Positions 35,717 through 43,373 of a stretch of 47,046 bases of DNA are shown piece after piece. Below the pieces are notes generated by a model. That model searched no databases. It was given only the letters and a program-made list of their open reading frames with translations, and was not told the origin of the DNA. Made by a program: the position numbers and the translations under genes. This DNA is from Lutibacter sp. (GTDB lineage: Bacteria > Bacteroidota > Bacteroidia > Flavobacteriales > Flavobacteriaceae): NCBI GenBank assembly GCA_028696945.1, contig JAQVGD010000004.1:1-47046 (forward strand), given 5' to 3'. Every line of letters starts with the position of its first letter. Position 1 is the first letter of the stretch.

Positions 35717-37873
35717 TTAATTAAACAACCTTCTAAAAAAGCCGCCAATTCCTTTTTGGTGGTAAGGATCGCATTGCATATCATCATAAATATAATACGG
35801 AATTGAAAACGGGGCAAGGAATTGTTTTCTCAATTTTGAGTCGTTTTCAATGCCGCGAAGTACATTTCCAACTATTGGCAATGCCAAGGAAGATCCAGAA
35901 CCTTGTCCGCTGTAAAAATGAACATCGGGTGTGCTGGCTCCTACCCAAGTTCCAATAACAATGTTGGGCGTATAGGCAATAAACCAAGCATCTGTATAGC
36001 TTTGAGCGGTACCCGTTTTTCCGGCAAGATCAGCCCGAATGCCATATTGGTTTCGTATTTTGGTTCCAGTTCCCTGATTGATGGCTTTTTGTAAAATGGC
36101 GGTAATCATTTGACTGGTTTTTACGCTGAAAACTTTCTCAAATTCAGCAGCTTCTCTTTTGTATAAAACTTTTCCGTTGGCATCGGTAATTTTATCAATC
36201 ATAACTGGTTCAGTTGTTTGGCCTTTATTAGCGAAAGCTCCGTAAGTGCCCACGATTTCAACAAGCGACAAATCGAGCGTACCCAAAGCCATTGACGGCG
36301 CATCATCCTTTATTTTGGGAAAATTCAGTTTGTTGCAGGTATTTAGAAGTTTCTGTCTGCCTACTTTAAAATACAAATCAACTGTTGGCAAGTTCATGGA
36401 GTGGGTTAACGAATACCACAAGGCAACCGTGCTGTCTTGGGTAAATTTATGGTCAAAATTTTTAGGTGCCCAATTTTTGTATTCTGAATATATTTTTTCT
36501 TCGTTCTCCAAATAGTTGCAGGGTTCAAAATCGTTTTCAAAAGCCGTGGCGTATAAAATGGGTTTAAAGGCCGAAGCTATTTGCCTGTGCGACTGCACCA
36601 TATCAAAAGGAAGTTTTCTAAAATCATTGCCGCCAATCCAAGTAATGATTGCGCCGTTTTTTGGATTGGTAATGAGCACTGCAGCATTTAACATTTTATA
36701 ATAATGCCATAAACTGTCTATTTTATTCATTTTTTTTGTTGCTAAGCCTTTCCAGTCGAACACTTCAATATTTCTTTTTTCTTTATCTTTTTCTGTCAGG
36801 TTGCCTTGAGCTTTCAATTTCGCTAGCCATTCTTTTTTAAAATTGCGGTTTTGAAGTTCTTTGTCCAGCACTTTCTGCATTTCTGCCAAATGTTTATGAA
36901 TACCGTCTGTGGCCATTTTTTGGATCTGCATATTCAGGGTGGTGTAAATTTTCAGTCCGTCTATTTCAAGATCAAATTTTTTACCGTTTTCGTCTTTGAT
37001 ATTTTCCAGCAGTGTCAGTGTTTTTTGTTTTATCTGATGCACAAAGTATCCTGCAGGCGCTTCTAAAGTAATGTTTTCATAGTTCAATTTTAATGGCAAT
37101 TTTTGCAGGCTGTCGGCTTCCTTTACTGTCAAATACGCTTGTTTTTCCATCAAATCCAACACCATATTTCTGCGTTCAAGGGAGTTTTTTGGATTCAAGC
37201 GCGGATTAAAAGTGGTGTTTGCCTTTAACAATCCCACCAAAACGGCCGATTCTTCTACCTTTAATTTGCTGGTCGATTTGTTAAAATACCTGTGAGAGGC
37301 CGTTTCCACACCGTAAAGGTTTTCGCCAAAAGGCACCGAATTAAGATAGAGCAATAAAAGTTCCTCTTTGGTGAACTGGGATTCAATACGCGCCGCAATA
37401 ATAATTTCTTTTACCTTGTTAACCGGCAGGCTTAAAATGCTGAAATTACTGCGGCCATATAAGTTTTTAACCAGTTGTTGGGTCAGGGTGCTTCCGCCGC
37501 CTTTATTGTCGCCCATCAAAACACTTTTGAAAAAAACACGAAAATAACTTTGAATATCATAGCCTTTGTGGGTAAAAAAGCGTTTGTCTTCCGTAGCAAT
37601 CAGCGCATTTTTAAGATGGTCTGGCACTTGATCCCAGGTGATGTTTGTGCGGTTTTGCGAAAAATATTTCCCTATGATAATGCTGTCTGTTGAAATTACT
37701 TGTGACGCTTCCTGATTGCTGATGGCAGCTAATTGCACTTTGTTGGGCAATGGTCCAAAAATGCCTGCATATACGGCAATAAAGAGCAAAAGACTTAGGA
37801 TAATTAACGATGATATTGTTATAACAAAATATTTTAGGTATTTTTTAAAAAGAGGGTTTTTCAAAAACTGCAT
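35717..37873 (-). CDS. Class A penicillin-binding protein (transglycosylase/transpeptidase)
   Basis: Bifunctional peptidoglycan synthase anchored by one N-terminal membrane helix (about 14-36). The GT51 glycosyltransferase domain (about 60-240) has the catalytic ATEDKRFF with E95 and GGGSTLTQQLVKNLYG near 130. The transpeptidase domain (about 400-690) shows S434 in SAFK, SMN in SLTHSMNLPT and KTGTAQ, so all three penicillin-binding motifs are intact. At 718 residues it corresponds to PBP1A/mrcA-type enzymes of Bacteroidota and lacks long C-terminal extensions. It stands alone with 231 bp before the next gene and a 634-bp gap upstream. Confidence 0.94.
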   Translation of the reverse strand: MQFLKNPLFKKYLKYFVITISSLIILSLLLFIAVYAGIFGPLPNKVQLAAISNQEASQVISTDSIIIGKYFSQNRTNITWDQVPDHLKNALIATEDKRFFTHKGYDIQSYFRVFFKSVLMGDNKGGGSTLTQQLVKNLYGRSNFSILSLPVNKVKEIIIAARIESQFTKEELLLLYLNSVPFGENLYGVETASHRYFNKSTSKLKVEESAVLVGLLKANTTFNPRLNPKNSLERRNMVLDLMEKQAYLTVKEADSLQKLPLKLNYENITLEAPAGYFVHQIKQKTLTLLENIKDENGKKFDLEIDGLKIYTTLNMQIQKMATDGIHKHLAEMQKVLDKELQNRNFKKEWLAKLKAQGNLTEKDKEKRNIEVFDWKGLATKKMNKIDSLWHYYKMLNAAVLITNPKNGAIITWIGGNDFRKLPFDMVQSHRQIASAFKPILYATAFENDFEPCNYLENEEKIYSEYKNWAPKNFDHKFTQDSTVALWYSLTHSMNLPTVDLYFKVGRQKLLNTCNKLNFPKIKDDAPSMALGTLDLSLVEIVGTYGAFANKGQTTEPVMIDKITDANGKVLYKREAAEFEKVFSVKTSQMITAILQKAINQGTGTKIRNQYGIRADLAGKTGTAQSYTDAWFIAYTPNIVIGTWVGASTPDVHFYSGQGSGSSLALPIVGNVLRGIENDSKLRKQFLAPFSIPYYIYDDMQCDPYHQKGIGGFFRRLFN

Positions 37874-38115
37874 ATCTAATTTTATAAAGTGGTAAAATTA
37901 AGCTAAAGATTTTAGAAATGATGACAAATGAAAAATTTACAGCAACCAGAAAACTTCTAACTACTTTAAAACGATGTTGGGAAGATTCAATAATCTTGCC
38001 AAACCAAGCGATAGGAAGTTTTCGTTTTTGAAAGGGGAACTTTTATATTGAAACTGAATTTCTAAGATTTTTGAGATGAGAAGCGGAAGATTTGCGAATA
38101 TTTTTTGGTGTTATT

Positions 38116-38297
38116 AAACAGATGAAACGAGCATTACAAATTTTGACACACAGAGGAATGATTATTGGCGAACTGCATCTGTACCAATAAAAAATAAAAT
38201 ATAAACAGATGAAACGAGCCATAACAAATTTTGATACACAGCAGAATGATTAATGGCGAACAGCATCTGTACCAACAAAAAAATAAAAATTAAACAG
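38116..38297 (+). repeat. Tandem copies of an approximately 88-bp dispersed repeat
   Basis: Copy A runs from 38116 and copy B from 38203; a third unit starting at 38292 diverges after AAACAGATGAAA. Periods are 87 and 89 bp. Units start AAACAGATGAAACGAGC and end CATCTGTACCAA plus an A-rich stretch. CATCTGT (38176-38182) and ACAGATG (38205-38211) form an inverted repeat across the junction. A related copy starts at 46858. Short open frames begin at the ATGs but are not conserved between A and B. The rest of the 634-bp gap (37874-38115 and 38300-38507) shows nothing recognisable. Confidence 0.85.
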
Positions 38298-38507
38298 ATG
38301 AAAGAATATAGAAAAAAAACGAAAGACTATTGTAGTAATCAATAGTTTATCACTTTTTATTTTCCTTATTTATTGCCGTCTATTTAATACGATCCCTTAA
38401 AACAGGATTTGTATCCTTCCGATTCTTGATGGTCTTTCAAATTTTCTGAAATAATATGATTGGGGTCAATATTGGAATATTAGCCAGAATAATGGAATTA
38501 TTTTAAA

Positions 38508-38723
38508 TTATTTATCGCAACAGTTATCTCTCTCTTGAATTGAAGGGCACTTTACGCTGCCATAACTACAATAAACACAACAGTCTCCTTGATTTGGTTT
38601 TAAAGTTTCTTTACAATTTTCACATTGATAGAAAAACTGACAAGTATCGGTTGGCATTATTTCTTCTTTTTTGTGTCCACATTTTGGACAAGTAATTACT
38701 GATTTAAGAATTATTTTTTTCAT
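38508..38723 (-). CDS. GDCCVxC-domain small cysteine-rich protein (selenoprotein family, Cys form)
   Basis: A 71-residue protein with eleven cysteines. Paired CxxC motifs near residues 12 (CPKC) and 34 (CENC) resemble a zinc ribbon, and the C-terminal block GDCCVYCSYGSVKCPSIQ matches the GDCCVxC family, some members of which carry selenocysteine; here all positions are cysteine. Relatives are often found near metal or mercury handling genes, so a metal or redox role is plausible, but no such gene is adjacent. The AAACAGATGAAA at the start is the same context as in the 38.1-kb repeat. The nearest gene is a PH-domain protein 162 bp upstream. Confidence 0.83.
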   Translation of the reverse strand: MKKIILKSVITCPKCGHKKEEIMPTDTCQFFYQCENCKETLKPNQGDCCVYCSYGSVKCPSIQERDNCCDK

Positions 38724-38885
38724 CTGTTTATTTTACTTTTGAACCTTTTAAGGCACATGGATATTTGCTGTTTGTCGTTCCGTCCTAACCGCAGCGCAAT
38801 TCCGCCAAACAAGCACTCTTTATAATTTTTAAAGAGTTTCCCTTTTTGGGAATCCGCAAACTGCGCAAGTGGTTTTTATTGGTCA

Positions 38886-39257
38886 TTAATAAGACATTTC
38901 CTGAAATTTCTTTCTGAATTGCAAAGGTTTTCTAATATTGGGAAACACTTCTTTTGTGCCACCTGATCCCACAATTCTTATGGTTCCGTAACCCAAAATT
39001 CTTCCTAAAATACTTTGGTCAACGTTAACGCTTTCTATTTTGGAGTGGTTCATTTCAAAAGTTTTTCGGCTGATCAACCCTGTTTTGATAATGACACGTT
39101 TGTTGGTGATGGCAAATTCATCGGTATATTTGTCGATGAGTGGCGCAATAGTCAAGGTAAAGAGTGATCTTAAACTGAAAAAGATAATCCAATGATAAGT
39201 GGTTTCCAATTCAACGCGTTCATCATTTATTAAATTGTCGTTTACGTATTTCCCCAT
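38886..39257 (-). CDS. Bacterial PH-domain (bPH2) membrane protein
   Basis: The 123 residues have one hydrophobic segment (about 23-42; WIIFFSLRSLFTLTIAPL) and a C-terminal bacterial pleckstrin-homology-like domain with ITNKRVIIKTGLISRKTFEMNHSKIESVNVDQSILGRILGYGTIRIVG, the pattern of bPH2/DUF304 proteins. Function unknown. It lies 152 bp downstream of the deoxynucleoside kinase on the same strand. Two small hairpins follow the stop (about 38815-38852), which may mark transcript ends. Confidence 0.85.
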   Translation of the reverse strand: MGKYVNDNLINDERVELETTYHWIIFFSLRSLFTLTIAPLIDKYTDEFAITNKRVIIKTGLISRKTFEMNHSKIESVNVDQSILGRILGYGTIRIVGSGGTKEVFPNIRKPLQFRKKFQEMSY

Positions 39258-39409
39258 TTTAGGTCAACTTAATTTTTTGAAATGTACTCATTTTTTGACG
39301 TTTTGACTCCGTTCGGTTTTAGGGTTTTATAAAATCAGTTTCAACGCAATTATCCCCCTGAAATATCTATAACCTTCTCTCGATGCTATTAAATCTTAAA
39401 AAGTTTAAA

Positions 39410-40024
39410 TTAAAAAAGTCCGTTAATTTGGGCGTCAATTTTGTTGATTACAGAATACAAATCTTCTGGATTGTCCACAAAATTTAATTTATCAACATCA
39501 ATTATCAGTAAATTTCCTTTGGTGTATTTGGTAATCCAGGCTTCATAGCGTTCATTTAATCGACTTAAATAATCGATGCTGATGGAGTTTTCATATTCGC
39601 GGCCTCTTTTATGAATTTGTCCAACCAAAGTTGGGATGGAAGCTCTTAAATAAATCAGTAAATCGGGAGGGGTAACCAATCGTTCCATCAATTCGAACAG
39701 CGATTCGTAATTTACAAAATCGCGGTTGGTCATTAAACCCATCGCATGAAGATTGGGTGCGAAAATTCGGGCATCTTCATAAATGGTTCTGTCCTGAATT
39801 AAGTTTTTGCCACTTTCTCGGATTTCCAATATTTGTCGGAACCGACTGTTTAAGAAATAAACCTGCAAATTAAACGACCAGCGTTCCATTTCGGCGTAGA
39901 AATCATCTAAATAAGGATTCTTATCAACAGATTCGTAATGTGGTTCCCATTTATAATGTTTGGCTAACAGTTTGGTCAGAGTGGTTTTACCTGCGCCAAT
40001 ATTACCGGCAATTGCTACGTGCAT
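39410..40024 (-). CDS. Deoxynucleoside kinase (standalone)
   Basis: P-loop kinase of 204 residues that phosphorylates deoxynucleosides for salvage. Motifs are GNIGAGKTT at 7-15, LQVYFLNSRFRQ near 53, the DRTIYEDARIFA block (ERS-like DRT) near 78, and a lid KRGREYEN near 145. It resembles dAK/dGK-type enzymes of Gram-positive bacteria and mitochondria; which base is preferred cannot be read. A second copy of this fold is fused to FolK at 11.7 kb, with clear local sequence similarity (KRGR(D/E)YE, GNIGSGKTT). Confidence 0.9.
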   Translation of the reverse strand: MHVAIAGNIGAGKTTLTKLLAKHYKWEPHYESVDKNPYLDDFYAEMERWSFNLQVYFLNSRFRQILEIRESGKNLIQDRTIYEDARIFAPNLHAMGLMTNRDFVNYESLFELMERLVTPPDLLIYLRASIPTLVGQIHKRGREYENSISIDYLSRLNERYEAWITKYTKGNLLIIDVDKLNFVDNPEDLYSVINKIDAQINGLF

Positions 40025-40102
40025 AATTAATTTTTAGGTAGGTTTAGAAAAAGCTAATTTACTTAAATTTTTTATGCTTTTGCAACACAAAATTTTAGCA
40101 CT

Positions 40103-40783
40103 TCAAAAAATTAACTTGTATCCGTAACCGCGAACGTTAATAATTTGGACAGAAGAATCGTCTTTTAGCTTTTTTCGAAGCTTGGTAATAAACACGTCCA
40201 TGCTGCGGGCATTAAAGAAATCGTCGTCTCCCCACAATTTTTTCAGAATAAAAGAACGATCCAAAACCTGATTTTTATACTTGATTAAATGGTGCAACAA
40301 TTCCGATTCCCGATGTGTCAAAGTTTCTGTTTTACCATTTAAAATAAGTGTCTGATTTTTAACATTGAAAAGATAATTGCCAATTTTAATAACTTCTGTA
40401 CCATTTTCATAATCGCCTCTTTTTAAAAGTGCATTGATGCGAACAATCAATTCTTCCATGCTAAAAGGTTTCCTTAAATAGTCGTTTCCGCCTAAATTAA
40501 AGCCTTGCACAACATCTTCTGTTTGCGATTTTGAAGTTAAAAATATGATGGGAATATCGGGATTTTCTTTTCTTATTTCTTTGGCAAGGGTAAATCCGTC
40601 TTTTTTTGGCATCATTACATCCAGCACCAACAACAGCGGATTTTCACGTTTGTAAGTTGTGTAAGCAATTTCGCCATCGTCACAAAGCAGCACTTTAAAA
40701 TTCCGGGTTTCTAAACTTTCCTTAATAATTTGTCCTAAAGAGGGTTCATCTTCTGCAAGTAATATTTTTACGGAATTAGGCAT
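40103..40783 (-). CDS. OmpR/PhoB-family response regulator
   Basis: Two-component regulator of 226 residues. I place the start at ATG 40783, where MPNSVKILLAEDEP begins the receiver; the longer frame would run back through the kinase gene and add 36 unrelated residues. The receiver domain (about 4-120) has acidic pocket E11-D12, phospho-acceptor D55 in LVLDVMMPKKDG, T83-like in FLTSKS and K104-like in YLRKPF. A winged-helix DNA-binding domain (about 130-226) ends with IINVRGYGYKLIF. It overlaps the 3' end of the kinase gene by 8 bp. Candidate target: the TTAAC triplet at 42281-42305. Confidence 0.93.
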   Translation of the reverse strand: MPNSVKILLAEDEPSLGQIIKESLETRNFKVLLCDDGEIAYTTYKRENPLLLVLDVMMPKKDGFTLAKEIRKENPDIPIIFLTSKSQTEDVVQGFNLGGNDYLRKPFSMEELIVRINALLKRGDYENGTEVIKIGNYLFNVKNQTLILNGKTETLTHRESELLHHLIKYKNQVLDRSFILKKLWGDDDFFNARSMDVFITKLRKKLKDDSSVQIINVRGYGYKLIF

Positions 40784-42242
40784 TTGGCAAAATAATTTTA
40801 AACAAGGTAGCGTTTTTTGCATCGTAAACAATAGAAATGCTTCCGCCGTGTTTTTCAATAATGTTTTTGGTGTAATACAAACCAATGCCAAAACCTTTTA
40901 CGTTGTGGGTATTTCCTGTTGGGATGCGGTAAAATTGTTCAAAAACTTTGTCTTTTTGGCTTTTATGAATTCCATTTCCGTTGTCTTTAATCACAATTTC
41001 AACACTATTTTTTATCGAAGACAATTCAACCGTAATTATCTTTCCGCCGTATTTTAGCGCATTATCAATGATGTTTCCAAGGGCATTTCCGAAATGGAAT
41101 TTATCCACATTTAAAACAGCATTTCCAATATTATTTTTAAAGTTGATGGTTTTATCCTGAGCCGATATTTTATAGTTCGCTATTACAAGTTCTATAAGTT
41201 CAGCAATTACAATTGGTTGTTTGTTAAGCGCAAGTTGTTGGTTATTTAATACTGCAGTTTCCAATATTTTTTCGACCATCATATTTAAATTTGCCACTTG
41301 TGAATTGGCGATGGAAATGTATTTTTCGGCTTTAACTTTGTCATCCAAAGCATTGAAATTTTTCATCGCTTCTAGCGCAGTAGAAATGGTGGCTATCGGC
41401 GTTTTAAATTCGTGGGTAATATTATTGATTAAATCGTTTTTTACTTCCGCCAGCTGTTTTTGTTTGTAAATGGTTTTTAACAAATACACCAAACTTGCGA
41501 TAATACTGATTGATAAAATAAGTGAAAGTAAAATACTGATGAAGGAATTTTTCAGCAAAATGGCAGTTTCATTGGTAAACCGAAGTTCTAAATGACTTCT
41601 GTGCGGCAAATAGGTAGATTTTGAAATAATTGTTAAATGCTTTTCGGGAAAATTTTCAAGTTTGTAGTCGATGGTTTTTTTATCATAATTATCATCGGAA
41701 ATCCACTGAAAATAATCGTAAGTCATTCCGTAATCAATTCCAATATGGGTGCGTTTGAGTTCTTCAGACAAATACTTATCCAACTTTGCGAGGTCTAAAG
41801 TATCTCTTGAAATGGAAATAAAAACTTTGGATATTAAACTGTCAATATTTTTTGGAATTACATCATCTGGCGTAAAAAAAGCGTGATTTCTTTGACTGTT
41901 GATGAATAAGGGTTTCTGATTTTTTTGTTTTGCGATATTTTGCAAAGTACTATCCACTTTTTTTCGTAAACCCCATCTGGAATTGGTGCTTACCACAATC
42001 GTGTCGGTAATGTCTTTTGAATTTTTTGAATCTGGAGAAGTGAAAGTAATAATCCCTGATTTTGTTAAATTGGCAAAATAGGCTTCCACAGAATTGTCCA
42101 AACTTTGTTGAACTTTACTGATTAAATTTTGTTTATTTAACTGGTATTCTCGGTAATTCCAATATATCTGAACCACAATTGTGGTAATAATAGTTACCCC
42201 AATAAAATAAACAACCCATTTGTAGTTCTTTTTATTCATCAT
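40776..42242 (-). CDS. Sensor histidine kinase
   Basis: Membrane kinase of about 488 residues, starting at ATG 42242 or the adjacent 42239. It has a first membrane helix near 8-27, a large extracytoplasmic sensor region (about 30-235), a second helix near 240-260, then HisKA with phospho-acceptor H277 in THEFKTPIAT, and HATPase_c with NIIDNALKYGG, IKDNGNGIHKSQ and GFGIGLYYTK. The stop overlaps the response-regulator start. The sensor region has no recognised domain, so the signal is unknown. Across the divergent region lies the GLPGLI and barrel operon. The arrangement recalls RprX/RprY-type pairs of Bacteroidota, inference only. Confidence 0.92.
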   Translation of the reverse strand: MMNKKNYKWVVYFIGVTIITTIVVQIYWNYREYQLNKQNLISKVQQSLDNSVEAYFANLTKSGIITFTSPDSKNSKDITDTIVVSTNSRWGLRKKVDSTLQNIAKQKNQKPLFINSQRNHAFFTPDDVIPKNIDSLISKVFISISRDTLDLAKLDKYLSEELKRTHIGIDYGMTYDYFQWISDDNYDKKTIDYKLENFPEKHLTIISKSTYLPHRSHLELRFTNETAILLKNSFISILLSLILSISIIASLVYLLKTIYKQKQLAEVKNDLINNITHEFKTPIATISTALEAMKNFNALDDKVKAEKYISIANSQVANLNMMVEKILETAVLNNQQLALNKQPIVIAELIELVIANYKISAQDKTINFKNNIGNAVLNVDKFHFGNALGNIIDNALKYGGKIITVELSSIKNSVEIVIKDNGNGIHKSQKDKVFEQFYRIPTGNTHNVKGFGIGLYYTKNIIEKHGGSISIVYDAKNATLFKIILPNA

Positions 42243-42280
42243 CACAAAGTTAACTACATGAATTGGTTTATAATAATCGC

Positions 42281-42305
42281 TTAACAATCGTTAACACTAA
42301 TTAAC
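42281..42305. promoter_or_regulatory. Three TTAAC direct repeats at exact 10-bp spacing (candidate operator)
   Basis: TTAAC occurs at 42281-42285, 42291-42295 and 42301-42305, separated by exactly five bases each. CGTTAA...TTAACG at 42289-42306 is also a perfect 6+6 inverted repeat. One helical turn spacing is the hallmark of OmpR/PhoB-family binding sites. It lies between the kinase start and the GLPGLI gene, about 23 bp before the GLPGLI -7 element. Confidence 0.65.
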
Positions 42306-42327
42306 GGAATTATACTATTTTAGAGGT

Positions 42328-42335
42328 TATATTTG
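42328..42335 (+). promoter_or_regulatory. Probable -7 element of the GLPGLI gene
   Basis: TATATTTG matches TAnnTTTG, 28 bp before the start codon. No clear -33 TTG is present; the TTAAC boxes occupy that region, as expected of an activator-dependent promoter. Confidence 0.5.
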
Positions 42336-42362
42336 TTCAGAAATAATTTTAAAATTTAAAAA

Positions 42363-43232
42363 ATGCTAAATGTTCTTTTAAAAAGTATCGTGTTGGTTTT
42401 TTTATTGATGCAAACCGTTTTAAACGCCCAAGATTTCCAAGGAAGCGCAGTTTACCAAACAAAAACAAAAGTTGAAATGGATTTGGCGGCTTCGGGAATC
42501 CCTGCTGACAGGATTAAACGGATTGAGGAAATGATGAAAAATCAAATGGAAAAAACTTATATTTTAACATTCAACAAAACAGCTTCTATTTATAAGGAAG
42601 AAGTGAAATTGGATCAAGGTGCTAGCAGCGGACCAGGAATGCGTTTTGCAATGATGGGCGGTGGCGCATCAGGAAAATATTATAAAAATATTCAAACAAA
42701 AAAATCGGCAAAAGAAAATGAGTTCAGTGGCAAAAACTTCCTGATTAAAGACGATTTAAAAACCTACGAATGGAAAATGGAACAGGAAACCAAAATGATA
42801 GGTGACAACTTGTGCTTTAAAGCAACCACCATTATTGAAATGCCTGCAAATGCCAACAGTTTTACCTTCGGAAGAAGAAATAACGACAATAAAGAAGAAG
42901 AAAAAGAGGAAGAACAAAAAATAGAATTGGTTCCCGTAACCGCGTGGTACAGTATGGACATTCCAGTAAGTCACGGCCCTGGTGATTATTGGGGATTACC
43001 AGGCTTAATTTTGGAAATCAACGCTGGAAATACGCAAATAATGTGTACAAAAATTGTGATGAATCCCAAAGAAAAATCTGATATAAGTGAACCTACTAAA
43101 GGAAAAGTGGTTACCCAAAAAGAATATGACGAAATTTTGAAAGTTAAAATGAAAGAGATGAGAGAAAGATTTCAAAATGAGCGTCAAAAGAGCGGTGGCG
43201 TTGGTTCAGGAATGCATATGAGAGGTAATTAG
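42363..43232 (+). CDS. GLPGLI family protein
   Basis: Secreted or periplasmic protein of 289 residues with a signal peptide (about 1-22, ending LNAQ) and the defining GLPGLI motif at residues 211-216, preceded by ISHGPGDYW-like residues (VSHGPGDYWGLPG). The family is restricted to Bacteroidota and usually adjoins TonB-receptor-like barrels, exactly as here, where the 888-residue barrel begins 141 bp downstream. The C-terminus is charged and glycine-rich. Molecular function unknown. Probably controlled by the divergent two-component system. Confidence 0.9.
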   Translation: MLNVLLKSIVLVFLLMQTVLNAQDFQGSAVYQTKTKVEMDLAASGIPADRIKRIEEMMKNQMEKTYILTFNKTASIYKEEVKLDQGASSGPGMRFAMMGGGASGKYYKNIQTKKSAKENEFSGKNFLIKDDLKTYEWKMEQETKMIGDNLCFKATTIIEMPANANSFTFGRRNNDNKEEEKEEEQKIELVPVTAWYSMDIPVSHGPGDYWGLPGLILEINAGNTQIMCTKIVMNPKEKSDISEPTKGKVVTQKEYDEILKVKMKEMRERFQNERQKSGGVGSGMHMRGN

Positions 43233-43373
43233 CCAATTAAAAATTCTAGTATTTAAATAGGTTAAATTAAACTCCCTTTCCTTCAGTAAACTCACCTGTT
43301 TATCGAGCTAAGGAAGAGGAAATTAATTTACAATTCAAAATTCAACCCCCAACATCCAATAGATTATTTTTAA

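Noticed and set aside
38116-38300. Possible CRISPR array
   Set aside because: Units are about 88 bp with near-identical bodies and no unique spacers, only two full copies, and no cas genes nearby.
38815-38852. Strong terminator between the PH-domain and GDCCVxC genes
   Set aside because: Two small inverted repeats exist (ACTCTTTA/TAAAGAGT and TTCCC/GGGAA), but on the minus strand, where the genes lie, no U-tract follows, so I do not list it as a terminator.
40784-40891. Longer N terminus of the response regulator
   Set aside because: The extra 36 residues are the kinase gene read in another frame and precede a clean receiver-domain start at 40783.
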